A stretch of DNA of 64,000 bases from DASUCS01 sp041166745 (GTDB taxonomy: Bacteria; Actinomycetota; Acidimicrobiia; Acidimicrobiales; JACDCH01): NCBI GenBank assembly GCA_041166745.1, contig JBEEGH010000009.1, positions 186,001 through 250,000 of the forward strand, in the 5' to 3' direction. How positions within the stretch are numbered: the stretch's first letter is position 1; each line of letters begins with the position of its first letter. Shown here piece after piece: positions 43,847-52,365 of the stretch. The notes beneath the pieces were generated by a model that was not told where the DNA came from, did not search any database, and was given only the letters and a program-made list of their open reading frames with translations. The translations under genes and the position numbers were made by a program.

Positions 43847-45414
43847 GTTGGCAGCTGCGCACCGTCGATCCGGCGCTCGAGCGCGAGTGGATCGCCAAGG
43901 GTTGGTGGACCGACGACTCGCTCGGCTCACTGCTGCACGACGGCCTCCGTGACCACGGCGACGAGCCGTTCACCGTGCGGTCCAGCGTTCGTCCCCACAC
44001 CACCACGCTCGCCGATGTGCGGGAGCAGGCCCTCACACTCGCGCAGGGCCTGAGAGACCGGGGCGTCGGCGCGGGCGATGTCGTCGGCTTCCAACTGCCG
44101 AACTGGGTCGAGGCCGCGTACGTCTTCTACGCGGCCGCGTTCCTCGGTGCCGTCGTGATGCCGATCGTGCACTTCTACGGCCCGAAAGAGGTCGGTTACA
44201 TCCTGCGCAAGACGCCGCCGAAGGCGTTCGTCACCTTCGATCGTTTCGGCGCGTTGAGCGGCACCGCGAACCTGTTGGCGAGCGGCGCGCCATTGCCCGA
44301 GTTGGTCGCGGTGGTGGGCGACGATCTTGCGGGCTTCGAAGCTTTGGACGCGTGGTTCGGTGCAGGCGCGCTCGAGGGCCCCGAGCCGGTCGACGCCGCC
44401 AGCCCGGCGCTGATCGCGTACACGTCTGGCACGACGTCCGATCCAAAGGGCGTGGTCCACACGCACCGCACGATCGGCTTCGAGGTGCGCCAGCTGTCGT
44501 CGGCGCAGCCGAGCAAGGCGCCGCCGGCGATCGTCGGCGCGCCGGTCGGTCACGGTATCGGCATGCTGGCCGCGCTGCTGATCCCGGCGGTGCAGGGCAA
44601 GCCGATCCATTTGATCGACGTGTGGGATCCGGGATGGATCCTGCAGCAGATGGCCGACGAGAAACTGATGTCGGGCACCGGCGCGACCTACTTCCTCACG
44701 TCGCTGCTCGATCACCCGAATTTCGATGCCGAGGTGCACATCCCGTTGATGCGCTACATCGGTCTCGGGGGTGCAGCCGTTCCCGCCGCAGTCGCCGAGC
44801 GCGCGACGGCGCTGGGCATCTCGATCGTGCGCATGTACGGGTCGACCGAGCACCCGTCGATCACCGGGTCCACGCACGACGATCCGCTCGAGAAGCGGGC
44901 GGGCACCGACGGACACCCGTTGGACGGGTGTGAGGTTCGCCTCGCCGAGGACGGCGAGATCGAGAGCCGAGGGCCGGACTGCTTCGCCGGGTACACCGAC
45001 GCCGAGCTGACCGAGTCGGTGTTCGACGCCGACGGTTGGTACCGCACCGGAGACATCGGCGTGCTCGACGACGACGGCTGCCTCACGATCACCGATCGCA
45101 AGAGCGACGTCATCATCCGCGGCGGCGAGAACGTGAGTGCCGCGGAAGTCGAAGGCGTTCTGGCGCACATCGCCGGTGTGCTCGAGTGCGCGGTGGTCGC
45201 CGCGCCAGACGCGCGCCTCGGTGAACACGCCTGCGCATTCATCCGCGGCACCGCGCCGCCGATGACCGACGTGCAGGCGGCGATGTCGGCTGCCGGCCTC
45301 GCCCGCCAGAAGTGGCCGGAAGAGCTGCGAGAAATCGCCGAGTTCCCGCGCACGGCCTCGGGCAAGATCCAGAAGTTCGTCCTCCGCCAGCAACTACGCG
45401 AGGAAGGCACATGA
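43843..45414 (+). CDS. AMP-binding acyl-CoA synthetase-like protein, inserted between gatA and gatB
   Basis: A 523-residue adenylate-forming enzyme. The P-loop-like motif is YTSGTTSDPKGVVHTH (the common TSGTTG has S instead of G), followed by YGSTEHPSITG, the hinge TGDIGVLDDDGCLTITDRKSD and the C-terminal lysine in RTASGKIQKFVL. It fits short/medium-chain or cyclohexanecarboxylate-type acyl-CoA ligases. The GTG start overlaps gatA by four bases and the stop overlaps the gatB ATG, so it is co-translated with the amidotransferase genes. A role in tRNA charging is not implied by the sequence. Confidence 0.85.
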   Translation: MSWQLRTVDPALEREWIAKGWWTDDSLGSLLHDGLRDHGDEPFTVRSSVRPHTTTLADVREQALTLAQGLRDRGVGAGDVVGFQLPNWVEAAYVFYAAAFLGAVVMPIVHFYGPKEVGYILRKTPPKAFVTFDRFGALSGTANLLASGAPLPELVAVVGDDLAGFEALDAWFGAGALEGPEPVDAASPALIAYTSGTTSDPKGVVHTHRTIGFEVRQLSSAQPSKAPPAIVGAPVGHGIGMLAALLIPAVQGKPIHLIDVWDPGWILQQMADEKLMSGTGATYFLTSLLDHPNFDAEVHIPLMRYIGLGGAAVPAAVAERATALGISIVRMYGSTEHPSITGSTHDDPLEKRAGTDGHPLDGCEVRLAEDGEIESRGPDCFAGYTDAELTESVFDADGWYRTGDIGVLDDDGCLTITDRKSDVIIRGGENVSAAEVEGVLAHIAGVLECAVVAAPDARLGEHACAFIRGTAPPMTDVQAAMSAAGLARQKWPEELREIAEFPRTASGKIQKFVLRQQLREEGT

Positions 45415-46826
45415 CCCAGATCGACGGCTGGGAGATGGTCATCGGGCTCGAGGTGCACAGCGAGCTCGCGACCCAGACGAAGTTGTTCTGCGGTTGCCCG
45501 AACCTGTTCGGCGACGAGCCGAACACAAACGTGTGCCCGGTGTGCCTCGGCCTGCCCGGATCGCTCCCGGTGCTCAACGAGAAGGCCGTCGAGCTCGCCA
45601 TCCGCCTCGGCTTGGCATTGCATTGCACGGTCGAGCGAGGTGTCTTCGCGCGGAAGAACTACTTCTATCCCGACATGCCCAAGGACTTCCAGGTCACGCA
45701 GTACGACCTACCGACGAACGCCGACGGCCATCTCGACCTGCCGAATGGCAAACGCATCGGCGTCGAGCGCGCCCACATCGAGGAAGACACCGGGAAGAGC
45801 ACCCACGTCGGCGGCGACGGTCGCATCCACGGCGCCGACTATTCGCTGGTCGACTACAACCGCGCCGGCATTCCGCTCGTCGAGATCGTGAGCCGTCCGG
45901 ATCTACGAAGCGCAGACGATGCCAAGGACTACGTCAACGAGCTGCGATCGATCCTGCTCGCAACGAACGTGTCGGACGCGAAGATGGAAGAGGGCTCGAT
46001 GCGCGTCGACGCCAACGTGTCGGTTCGACGAGCCGGCGACGACCAGCTCGGTACTCGGTGCGAGATCAAGAACCTCAACTCCGTTCGCTCGCTCGTGCAC
46101 GCGATCGACCACGAGGCGGCGCGGCAGGTCGAGTTGATCGGTCGAGGAGAGCGCGTGCACCAGGAGACACGCCACTGGGACGAAGCCGCCGGTCTCACCC
46201 GGTCGGGGCGGAGCAAGGAGCAGGCCGAGGACTACCGGTACTTCCCGGAGCCCGACCTCGTGCCGCTCGAGCCCGATGCCGACTACGTCACCCGGATCGC
46301 GGACGCCATGCCGCTCCTGCCGAGCGACCGGCGCGCCCGCCTCGCCGGCGTGTCGAACGGGTCACAAGGCGCCGTCACGATCGCGGTGGCGCGCGGGCTC
46401 GACGAGCTCGCGATCGCCGCGATCGAAGCTGGTGGTGATCCCGGCCGCGTCCTGACGCACATCGAGCACAACCTCGCGGTCGATGGCGCGGCGGACATCG
46501 ATCCGAAAGGGTTGGCCAAGCTGACGCTGTTGGACCTCACAGCGACGCAGGCCAAGACCGTTCTCGCCGAGCTCGTGGAGACCGGGGGAGATCCCGAAGC
46601 CATCGCGAAGGCCAAAGGATTCGAGGCCATGGACGCATCCGCGCTCGACGCCAGCGTCGATGCCGCGATTGCGGCCGAGCCTGATGTCTGGGCGAAATAC
46701 GTCGCCGGCGACGACAAGGCCGTGGGCCGGTTGGTCGGCACGGTGATGAAGGCCACGAACGGTCAAGCCGACGGCAAGGCGGTCACGGTGAAATTGATGG
46801 AGCGCCGGGCAGCGTCGGGCGGCTAG
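45411..46826 (+). CDS. gatB: Aspartyl/glutamyl-tRNA amidotransferase subunit B
   Basis: A 471-residue GatB, which activates Glu-tRNA(Gln) and binds the tRNA. It starts MTQIDGWEMVIGLEVHSELATQ. Zinc-binding cysteines lie in LFCGCPN and NVCPVCLGLPG; the GatB core (KNYFYPDMPKDFQVTQYD, EEDTGKSTH, EGSMRVDANVS) and the C-terminal YqeY-like tail are complete. The ATG at 45411 overlaps the preceding stop by four bases. This end of the operon is tightly coupled. Confidence 0.96.
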   Translation: MTQIDGWEMVIGLEVHSELATQTKLFCGCPNLFGDEPNTNVCPVCLGLPGSLPVLNEKAVELAIRLGLALHCTVERGVFARKNYFYPDMPKDFQVTQYDLPTNADGHLDLPNGKRIGVERAHIEEDTGKSTHVGGDGRIHGADYSLVDYNRAGIPLVEIVSRPDLRSADDAKDYVNELRSILLATNVSDAKMEEGSMRVDANVSVRRAGDDQLGTRCEIKNLNSVRSLVHAIDHEAARQVELIGRGERVHQETRHWDEAAGLTRSGRSKEQAEDYRYFPEPDLVPLEPDADYVTRIADAMPLLPSDRRARLAGVSNGSQGAVTIAVARGLDELAIAAIEAGGDPGRVLTHIEHNLAVDGAADIDPKGLAKLTLLDLTATQAKTVLAELVETGGDPEAIAKAKGFEAMDASALDASVDAAIAAEPDVWAKYVAGDDKAVGRLVGTVMKATNGQADGKAVTVKLMERRAASGG

Positions 46827-46837
46827 ACCGACACCTC

Positions 46838-48067
46838 GTGGGATACGAGATTCGCGAGATCACTGCCGACAATCTGCTCGAGTTGCACCGCGTCATCTCG
46901 ACTGCGTTCGGCGAAGAGCCGAAGCCCGAGCGGATCGAAGACGAGCATCTCACGATCGAATTCGATCGCATGATCGGCGTCGCCGACGGCGACCAGCTGG
47001 TGGCGAGCGCCGGGGCCTACTCGTTCGAGCTCACGGTGCCGGGGGGCAACACGCTGCCGATGGCGGGTGTCACGTGGGTCGGCTGTCTTCCCAGCCATCG
47101 CCGTCGCGGCATTCTCCGCAAGATGATGAAGTTCCAGCTCGACGATGTGGCCCGCCGCGGAGAGGCGATTGCCGGGCTCACCGCATCCGAGGCCGTGATC
47201 TATGGACGTTTCGGTTACGGAGTGGCGTCGCAGTTCGTCGACGCCAAGATTCGGAAGTCGCTGTCGACCTTCCTCGCGGCGCCGAAGGCCACCGGCCGAA
47301 TTCGCATGCTGTGGGACGACGAGAAACCGAAGGTGCTTCCGCCGATCTTCGACGAATGGCGACGCCAGCGCTGCGGCGCGATCGATCGATCCGACGGTCG
47401 ATGGGAGGCACTGCTGCGCGATCGTTCGTTCGATCGCCAGGGTGCGTCGACAATGTTTCACGCGGTGCACGAGGACAGGCGCGGCGTGCCCGACGGTTAC
47501 GTCGCCTATCGCATCAAGCAAGGTGACGACGACGCCGATTCCACGGGCATCGTGCGCGAAGTCGTCGCCATCGATCCCGAGGTCGAAGCCGCGCTGTGGC
47601 GCTTCGTGTTCGACATCGACCTCACGGATCGTTACGTCGTGCGCGTGCAGCCGGTCGATTCACAGCTGCCGTGGAGACTCGCCGACCCGCGGGCGTTCCA
47701 CATCACCGGACTGTGGGACTTCCTCTGGCTACGGGTGATGAACACCCCCGCCGCGCTCGCGGCTCGTTCGTACGCAACCGAAGGCTCGCTGGTACTCGAG
47801 ATCGTTGATCCATTCCGGCCGAGGGGCGCGGCGGCCGGCCGCTTCCGTCTCGAAGGCGGCCCCGACGGCGCGACGTGCAAGAAGGAGAAGTCGGCGAGCC
47901 CCGACCTCACGATGTCGGTGGAATCGCTCGGGAGCGCGTATCTGGGCGGCATTCGCTGGTCGACCCTGGCCGCCGCCGGCCGCGTCACCGGTTCGTCCGA
48001 CGCGCTCCGACGCGCCGACGCGATGTTCGAATCGACCCCCCTCCCGTTCTGCAGCACCGGCTTCTAA
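46838..48067 (+). CDS. Eis-like GNAT N-acetyltransferase
   Basis: A 409-residue protein of the enhanced-intracellular-survival (Eis) family. The N-terminal GNAT domain has the acetyl-CoA motif VGCLPSHRRRGILRKMM and YGRFGYGVASQF. A second GNAT-like domain and an SCP2-like C-terminal domain follow. The protein ends in SGF-like residues (CSTGF), fitting the family use of the C-terminal carboxylate as catalytic base. Eis relatives acetylate aminoglycosides or protein lysines; the substrate here is unknown. GTG at 46838 is 11 nt from the gatB stop. Confidence 0.85.
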   Translation: MGYEIREITADNLLELHRVISTAFGEEPKPERIEDEHLTIEFDRMIGVADGDQLVASAGAYSFELTVPGGNTLPMAGVTWVGCLPSHRRRGILRKMMKFQLDDVARRGEAIAGLTASEAVIYGRFGYGVASQFVDAKIRKSLSTFLAAPKATGRIRMLWDDEKPKVLPPIFDEWRRQRCGAIDRSDGRWEALLRDRSFDRQGASTMFHAVHEDRRGVPDGYVAYRIKQGDDDADSTGIVREVVAIDPEVEAALWRFVFDIDLTDRYVVRVQPVDSQLPWRLADPRAFHITGLWDFLWLRVMNTPAALAARSYATEGSLVLEIVDPFRPRGAAAGRFRLEGGPDGATCKKEKSASPDLTMSVESLGSAYLGGIRWSTLAAAGRVTGSSDALRRADAMFESTPLPFCSTGF

Positions 48068-49368
48068 CGGACCGCGCCGGTGACGGCCCAGCGTCCCGTG
48101 CGGAAGCGGGTGCCGAGGCCGATGAGGCGGGCGACCATGAACAGGCCGATGGCCGCCCACAGCCAGCCGACGCCGAGCCCGAGGATCAGAACGCCCGCGC
48201 CTCCCATCGCGAACACGGCGGCGGCGCCGACCATCGCCCACGCCATGTACCGCAGGTCGCCCGCGCCGATGAGAATCCCGTCGAGCACGAACACCACTCC
48301 GTTGATGGGCTGCAACAGTGCGACATGCCACAGCAGGAAGCTGGCCAGGGCGAGTACGCGCGGATCGTTCGAGAACACGTGCGGCAGCACGGTGTGGAGC
48401 GCGAGCACGCCCGCACCGAGCGCCCCACCTGCCAGTAGCCCGAGCCACAACATGCGTCGTCCCATCGCTCGGGCCTCGTCGGCATCACCAGCGCCGAGCT
48501 CCTTGCCGATGATCGCCTGTCCCGCGATGGCGATCGCATCGAGCGCGAGGGCGAGAAAGTTCCACAACTCGTACGCGATCGCATGGGCCGCCACCTCCAC
48601 GGGTCCGATGCGGGTCGCGATTGCCGTGGCGGCGGTGAGGGACCCCCGCAACGCCGCAGTGCGTAACAACAACGCGCCACCGGCGCGGCCGAGCAGGCTG
48701 ATGGCGCGCCGGTCGGGCCGCACGCTCACGTCGAGCCGGTGCACGGCCCGTACCACGCGCCCGACGTAGATCGCAGCCGCGCCGTTCTGCGCGACCACGG
48801 TGGCGAGCGCCGATGCGCCGATGCCGAACCCCAAGCCGTTGATGAGCAGCAGCTCGAGCGCGAGGTTGACGACGTTCGACCCCAGAGCGACGGCCAGCGG
48901 TGTGAAGGTGTCCTGCCGACCGCGCAAGTAACCCGTGCCCGCCAACGTCACGAGCAACGCGGGCACCCCGAACATGCTGATGCGCAGATAGACCTCCGCG
49001 TTCGTGGCCAGCTCGCCCGACGCGCCGAGGGCGCGCACCAACCCGCCGCCGCTCAACAACCCGGCCGGCACCAACACCGCCGCGATGCAGAGCGCGAGCC
49101 ACATGCCTTGGACGGCCTGGTGCGCGGCCTCGCGTTCGTTGCCGGCACCGATGAGCCGGGCCACCGTGCCGGTGGTGCCGTAGGCGAGAAAAATGAAGAC
49201 GGCGTAGCCCGTCAGCAGCACTGACGACGCCACCGCGAGCCCGCCGAGTTGCGGCGTGCCCAAGTGCCCGACGACCGCAGTGTCGGCGAGGACATACATC
49301 GGCTCGGCGATCAGCGCGCCGAATGCTGGGAGCGCGAGCCGGATGATTTCTCGGTCCCGAGCTCGCAC
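48064..49368 (-). CDS. MATE-family efflux transporter (DinF subfamily)
   Basis: A 434-residue protein with 12 predicted membrane helices in two MatE repeats (LALPAFGALIAEPMYVLADTAVVGHLG in helix 1; GYAVFIFLAYGTTGTVARLIGAGN in the first repeat). Family members export organic cations or drugs using proton or sodium gradients. GTG at 49368 is the start; the MFS gene starts 22 bp away on the other strand. The 3' end overlaps the Eis-like gene by four bases. Confidence 0.9.
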   Translation of the reverse strand: MRARDREIIRLALPAFGALIAEPMYVLADTAVVGHLGTPQLGGLAVASSVLLTGYAVFIFLAYGTTGTVARLIGAGNEREAAHQAVQGMWLALCIAAVLVPAGLLSGGGLVRALGASGELATNAEVYLRISMFGVPALLVTLAGTGYLRGRQDTFTPLAVALGSNVVNLALELLLINGLGFGIGASALATVVAQNGAAAIYVGRVVRAVHRLDVSVRPDRRAISLLGRAGGALLLRTAALRGSLTAATAIATRIGPVEVAAHAIAYELWNFLALALDAIAIAGQAIIGKELGAGDADEARAMGRRMLWLGLLAGGALGAGVLALHTVLPHVFSNDPRVLALASFLLWHVALLQPINGVVFVLDGILIGAGDLRYMAWAMVGAAAVFAMGGAGVLILGLGVGWLWAAIGLFMVARLIGLGTRFRTGRWAVTGAVR

Positions 49369-49390
49369 GCCACGACGCTAGGTTCCGGCG

Positions 49391-50677
49391 ATGCCGCCGT
49401 CGCTGCTCCGCCATCGCGACTTCCGCCTGCTGTGGGCAGGGCAGACGATCAGCCGCGTCGGCACAGAGGTCAGCGTCCTCGCTCTTCCGCTCATCGCGAT
49501 CCAGGTGCTGCATGCGACGACGTTCGAGGTGGGATCGCTCACCGCAGTCGAGACGCTTCCGTTCCTGCTGGTGGGATTGCCGGCGGGCGCGTGGGTCGAT
49601 CGCATGCGCCGTCGTCGCGTGCTGATCGTGGCGGACATCGGTCGACTGATCGCGCTCGGCTCGATCCCGATCGCGTCGGCGGTCGCGTCGGTGACGCTTC
49701 CGCATCTGTTCGTCGTCGCATTCGTCACGGGCGTGTTCACCGTGTTCTTCGACGTGGCCTATCAGTCGTACCTGCCCGAGCTCGTGGACCGTCAGCAACT
49801 GGTCGATGGCAATGCGAGGTTGGCGGCCAGCGAATCGACAGCACACGTCGTGGGCCCTGGAATCGGCGGTGCGCTCATCAGCGGGGTGGGCGCATCGACG
49901 GCCGTCGTGGCCGACGCGCTCAGCTACGCGGCGTCGTTTCTGTGTCTGGTCGCGATCCGTACTCCGGCCGAGGTGCCGGAGCGAGGCGAAAACCCCACGA
50001 GCCTCGTGTCGGACATCCGTGAGGGATTGCGGTTCGTATGGCGCGAGCACCGGATCCGCGCCGTCGCCTTCTGTACGGCGACGGCGAACCTGTTCTCCGC
50101 GGTGATGGGCGCCGTCGTGCTGCTCCTCATGACCCGAGAGCTCGGATTCAGCAGCGGCAAGATCGGGCTCGTCTTCGCGGTGAGCGGCGTCGGTGCCGTC
50201 GTCGGCGCCCTCATTGCACCCTGGCTGGCCAGACGGTTTGGCGTGGGCCGCGCCATCCTGACGCCCATCCTCGTCAGCGGAGTCGGCCCGTTCCTCGTCG
50301 CCGGCGCCACCGGAGCGCTCGCTCCCGCACTCATCGCGCTCGGTCTCGGAATCCTCGGCGGTGGCGGTGTTGCGTACAACATCAACCAGGTCAGTGTTCG
50401 GCAGGCCCTGTGCCCGCGACGCTTGCAAGGGCGAATGAACGCGAGCGTCCGCTTTCTCGTGTGGGGCACCCTTCCGCTCGGTGGCTTTCTCGGAGGCGCG
50501 TTGGGTTCGGTCATCGGCATTCGTTCGACCCTGTGGGTCGCGGCCGTGGGGCAGGCGATTGCGTTCCTGTGGCTGCTTCCGTCGCCGATCCCGTCGATGA
50601 AGGACATGCCGGAACCGATCGACGAGCCCGACGTCGCCGAGTTGCTCGGTGTCCCCGTCGAGGCGCCGACGCCGTAG
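49391..50677 (+). CDS. MFS transporter (MFS_3/EntS-like)
   Basis: A 428-residue exporter with 12 membrane helices. It starts LLRHRDFRLLWAGQTISRVGTEVS, typical of the MFS_3 group (enterobactin exporter EntS and macrolide efflux relatives). PAGAWVDRMRRRRVLIVADIGR is the loop 2-3 motif A. The C-terminal tail is acidic and about 35 residues long. The substrate is unknown. It diverges from the MATE gene with only 22 bp between start codons, so their promoters must overlap or lie inside the coding sequences. Confidence 0.88.
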   Translation: MPPSLLRHRDFRLLWAGQTISRVGTEVSVLALPLIAIQVLHATTFEVGSLTAVETLPFLLVGLPAGAWVDRMRRRRVLIVADIGRLIALGSIPIASAVASVTLPHLFVVAFVTGVFTVFFDVAYQSYLPELVDRQQLVDGNARLAASESTAHVVGPGIGGALISGVGASTAVVADALSYAASFLCLVAIRTPAEVPERGENPTSLVSDIREGLRFVWREHRIRAVAFCTATANLFSAVMGAVVLLLMTRELGFSSGKIGLVFAVSGVGAVVGALIAPWLARRFGVGRAILTPILVSGVGPFLVAGATGALAPALIALGLGILGGGGVAYNINQVSVRQALCPRRLQGRMNASVRFLVWGTLPLGGFLGGALGSVIGIRSTLWVAAVGQAIAFLWLLPSPIPSMKDMPEPIDEPDVAELLGVPVEAPTP

Positions 50678-50688
50678 CCTGCGCTCCC

Positions 50689-52365
50689 ATGGCAGACATG
50701 AAGCCGCGCAGCCACGAGGTCACCGACGGCAACGAACGCGCTGGAGCACGAGCGATGTTGCGGGCGATCGGCATGACCGACGACGACTGGGGCAAGTCGC
50801 AGGTGGGCGTGTGCTCGTCGTGGAACGAGGTCACACCGTGCAACATGCCGCTCGATCGGCTGGCGAAACGCGCCAAGGAGGGCGTGCGCGCCGCTGGCGC
50901 GTATCCGATCGAGTTCATGACGATCGCAGTGAGCGATGGCATCTCGATGGGTCACGAGGGCATGCGCGCATCGCTCGTGTCGCGCGAGGTCATCGCGGAC
51001 TCCGTCGAGACCGTGATGCATGCCGAGCGGTTCGACGGCATGGTCACGCTGGCCGGTTGCGACAAGAGCCTTCCCGGCATGCTGATGGCGGCGGCGCGAT
51101 TGAACCTGCCGTCGGTGTTCGTGTACGGCGGCACGATCCTGCCGGGCGACTACAAGGGTCAATCCATCGACATCACGACGGTGTTCGAGGCCATCGGCTC
51201 GCATGCGGCGGGGACGATGTCGGCCGAAGAGCTCAAGGCGATCGAGTGCAGCGCGTGCCCCACGGAGGGCAGCTGTGCCGGCATGTTCACCGCCAACACG
51301 ATGGCGTCCATCGCCGAGGCGATCGGGATGGCACTGCCCGGATCGTCCTCGCAACCGGCGATCGACCCTCGCCGAGACGCGCAGGCCTTCGCCGCGGGTG
51401 AGGCCGTCGTGCACCTCCTCGAACTCGGCATTCGCCCGCGCCAGATCATGACCAAGGAGGCGTTCGAGAACGCGATCGCCATCACCATGGCGTTGGGTGG
51501 TTCCACCAATGCCGTGTTGCACCTGCTGGCCATCGCCAACGAAGCGCAGGTCGAGTTGGGTCTCGACGACTTCAATCGCGTCGCCGCTCGCGTTCCGCAC
51601 ATCGCGGACATGAAGCCGCACGGTCAGTTCCACATGGTGCATCTCGACGAAGTCGGTGGGGTCCCGACCGTGCTCAAGCATCTGCTCGACGCGGATCTGC
51701 TCCACGGCGACTGCATGACGGTCACGGGCAAGACGTTGGCAGAGAATCTCGCCGAGCTCGATCCGCCGGCGCCCGACGGCAAGGTGGTGCATCCGCTGAC
51801 CGCGCCGATTCACACGCGTGGTGGCATCGCGGTGCTGACCGGGACGATGGCGCCCAAGGGCGCCGTGGTGAAGATCGCGGGCATCGACTTCGATCGGTTC
51901 GAGGGACCGGCAAGAGTCTTCGAAGGCGAGGACGGCGCGATGGAAGCGATCCTCGCGGGATCGATTCAGCCGGGTGATGTCGTCGTCATTCGCTACGAAG
52001 GCCCCAAAGGCGGCCCCGGGATGCGAGAGATGTTGGCGGTCACGGGCGCGATGAAGGGTGCGGGCCGAGGCGGTGATTGCGCCCTCGTCACCGACGGACG
52101 CTTTTCGGGTGGCACCCATGGTTTCTGCATCGGTCACGTTGCGCCGGAGGCCGTTGACGGCGGACCGATTGCGTTCGTGCGCGATGGCGATCGCATCGTC
52201 ATCGACACCATCGATCACACCATCGACCTCGACGTTTCCGACGACGAGATCGCCCGCCGCAAGACCGAGTGGAAGCTGCCCGAACCGCGCTACACGTCGG
52301 GAGTGTTGGCCAAGTACGCCCGACTCGCCCAAGGCGCCGAGCGGGGTGCGATCACGGAGGCCTGA
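50689..52365 (+). CDS. ilvD: Dihydroxy-acid dehydratase
   Basis: A 558-residue iron-sulfur dehydratase that converts 2,3-dihydroxy-isovalerate and its isoleucine counterpart to 2-keto acids. Cluster cysteines are visible in TPCNMPL, AGCDKSLPGM and SACPTEGSCAGMFTANTM. The C-terminal part has GRFSGGTHGFCIGHVAPEA. The ATG at 50689 gives MADMKPRSHEVTDG; a second ATG lies nine bases later. It lies 11 bp after the MFS stop and 4 kb before ilvBNC. Its 3' end overlaps the convergent DUF4012 gene by 14 bp. Confidence 0.95.
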   Translation: MADMKPRSHEVTDGNERAGARAMLRAIGMTDDDWGKSQVGVCSSWNEVTPCNMPLDRLAKRAKEGVRAAGAYPIEFMTIAVSDGISMGHEGMRASLVSREVIADSVETVMHAERFDGMVTLAGCDKSLPGMLMAAARLNLPSVFVYGGTILPGDYKGQSIDITTVFEAIGSHAAGTMSAEELKAIECSACPTEGSCAGMFTANTMASIAEAIGMALPGSSSQPAIDPRRDAQAFAAGEAVVHLLELGIRPRQIMTKEAFENAIAITMALGGSTNAVLHLLAIANEAQVELGLDDFNRVAARVPHIADMKPHGQFHMVHLDEVGGVPTVLKHLLDADLLHGDCMTVTGKTLAENLAELDPPAPDGKVVHPLTAPIHTRGGIAVLTGTMAPKGAVVKIAGIDFDRFEGPARVFEGEDGAMEAILAGSIQPGDVVVIRYEGPKGGPGMREMLAVTGAMKGAGRGGDCALVTDGRFSGGTHGFCIGHVAPEAVDGGPIAFVRDGDRIVIDTIDHTIDLDVSDDEIARRKTEWKLPEPRYTSGVLAKYARLAQGAERGAITEA

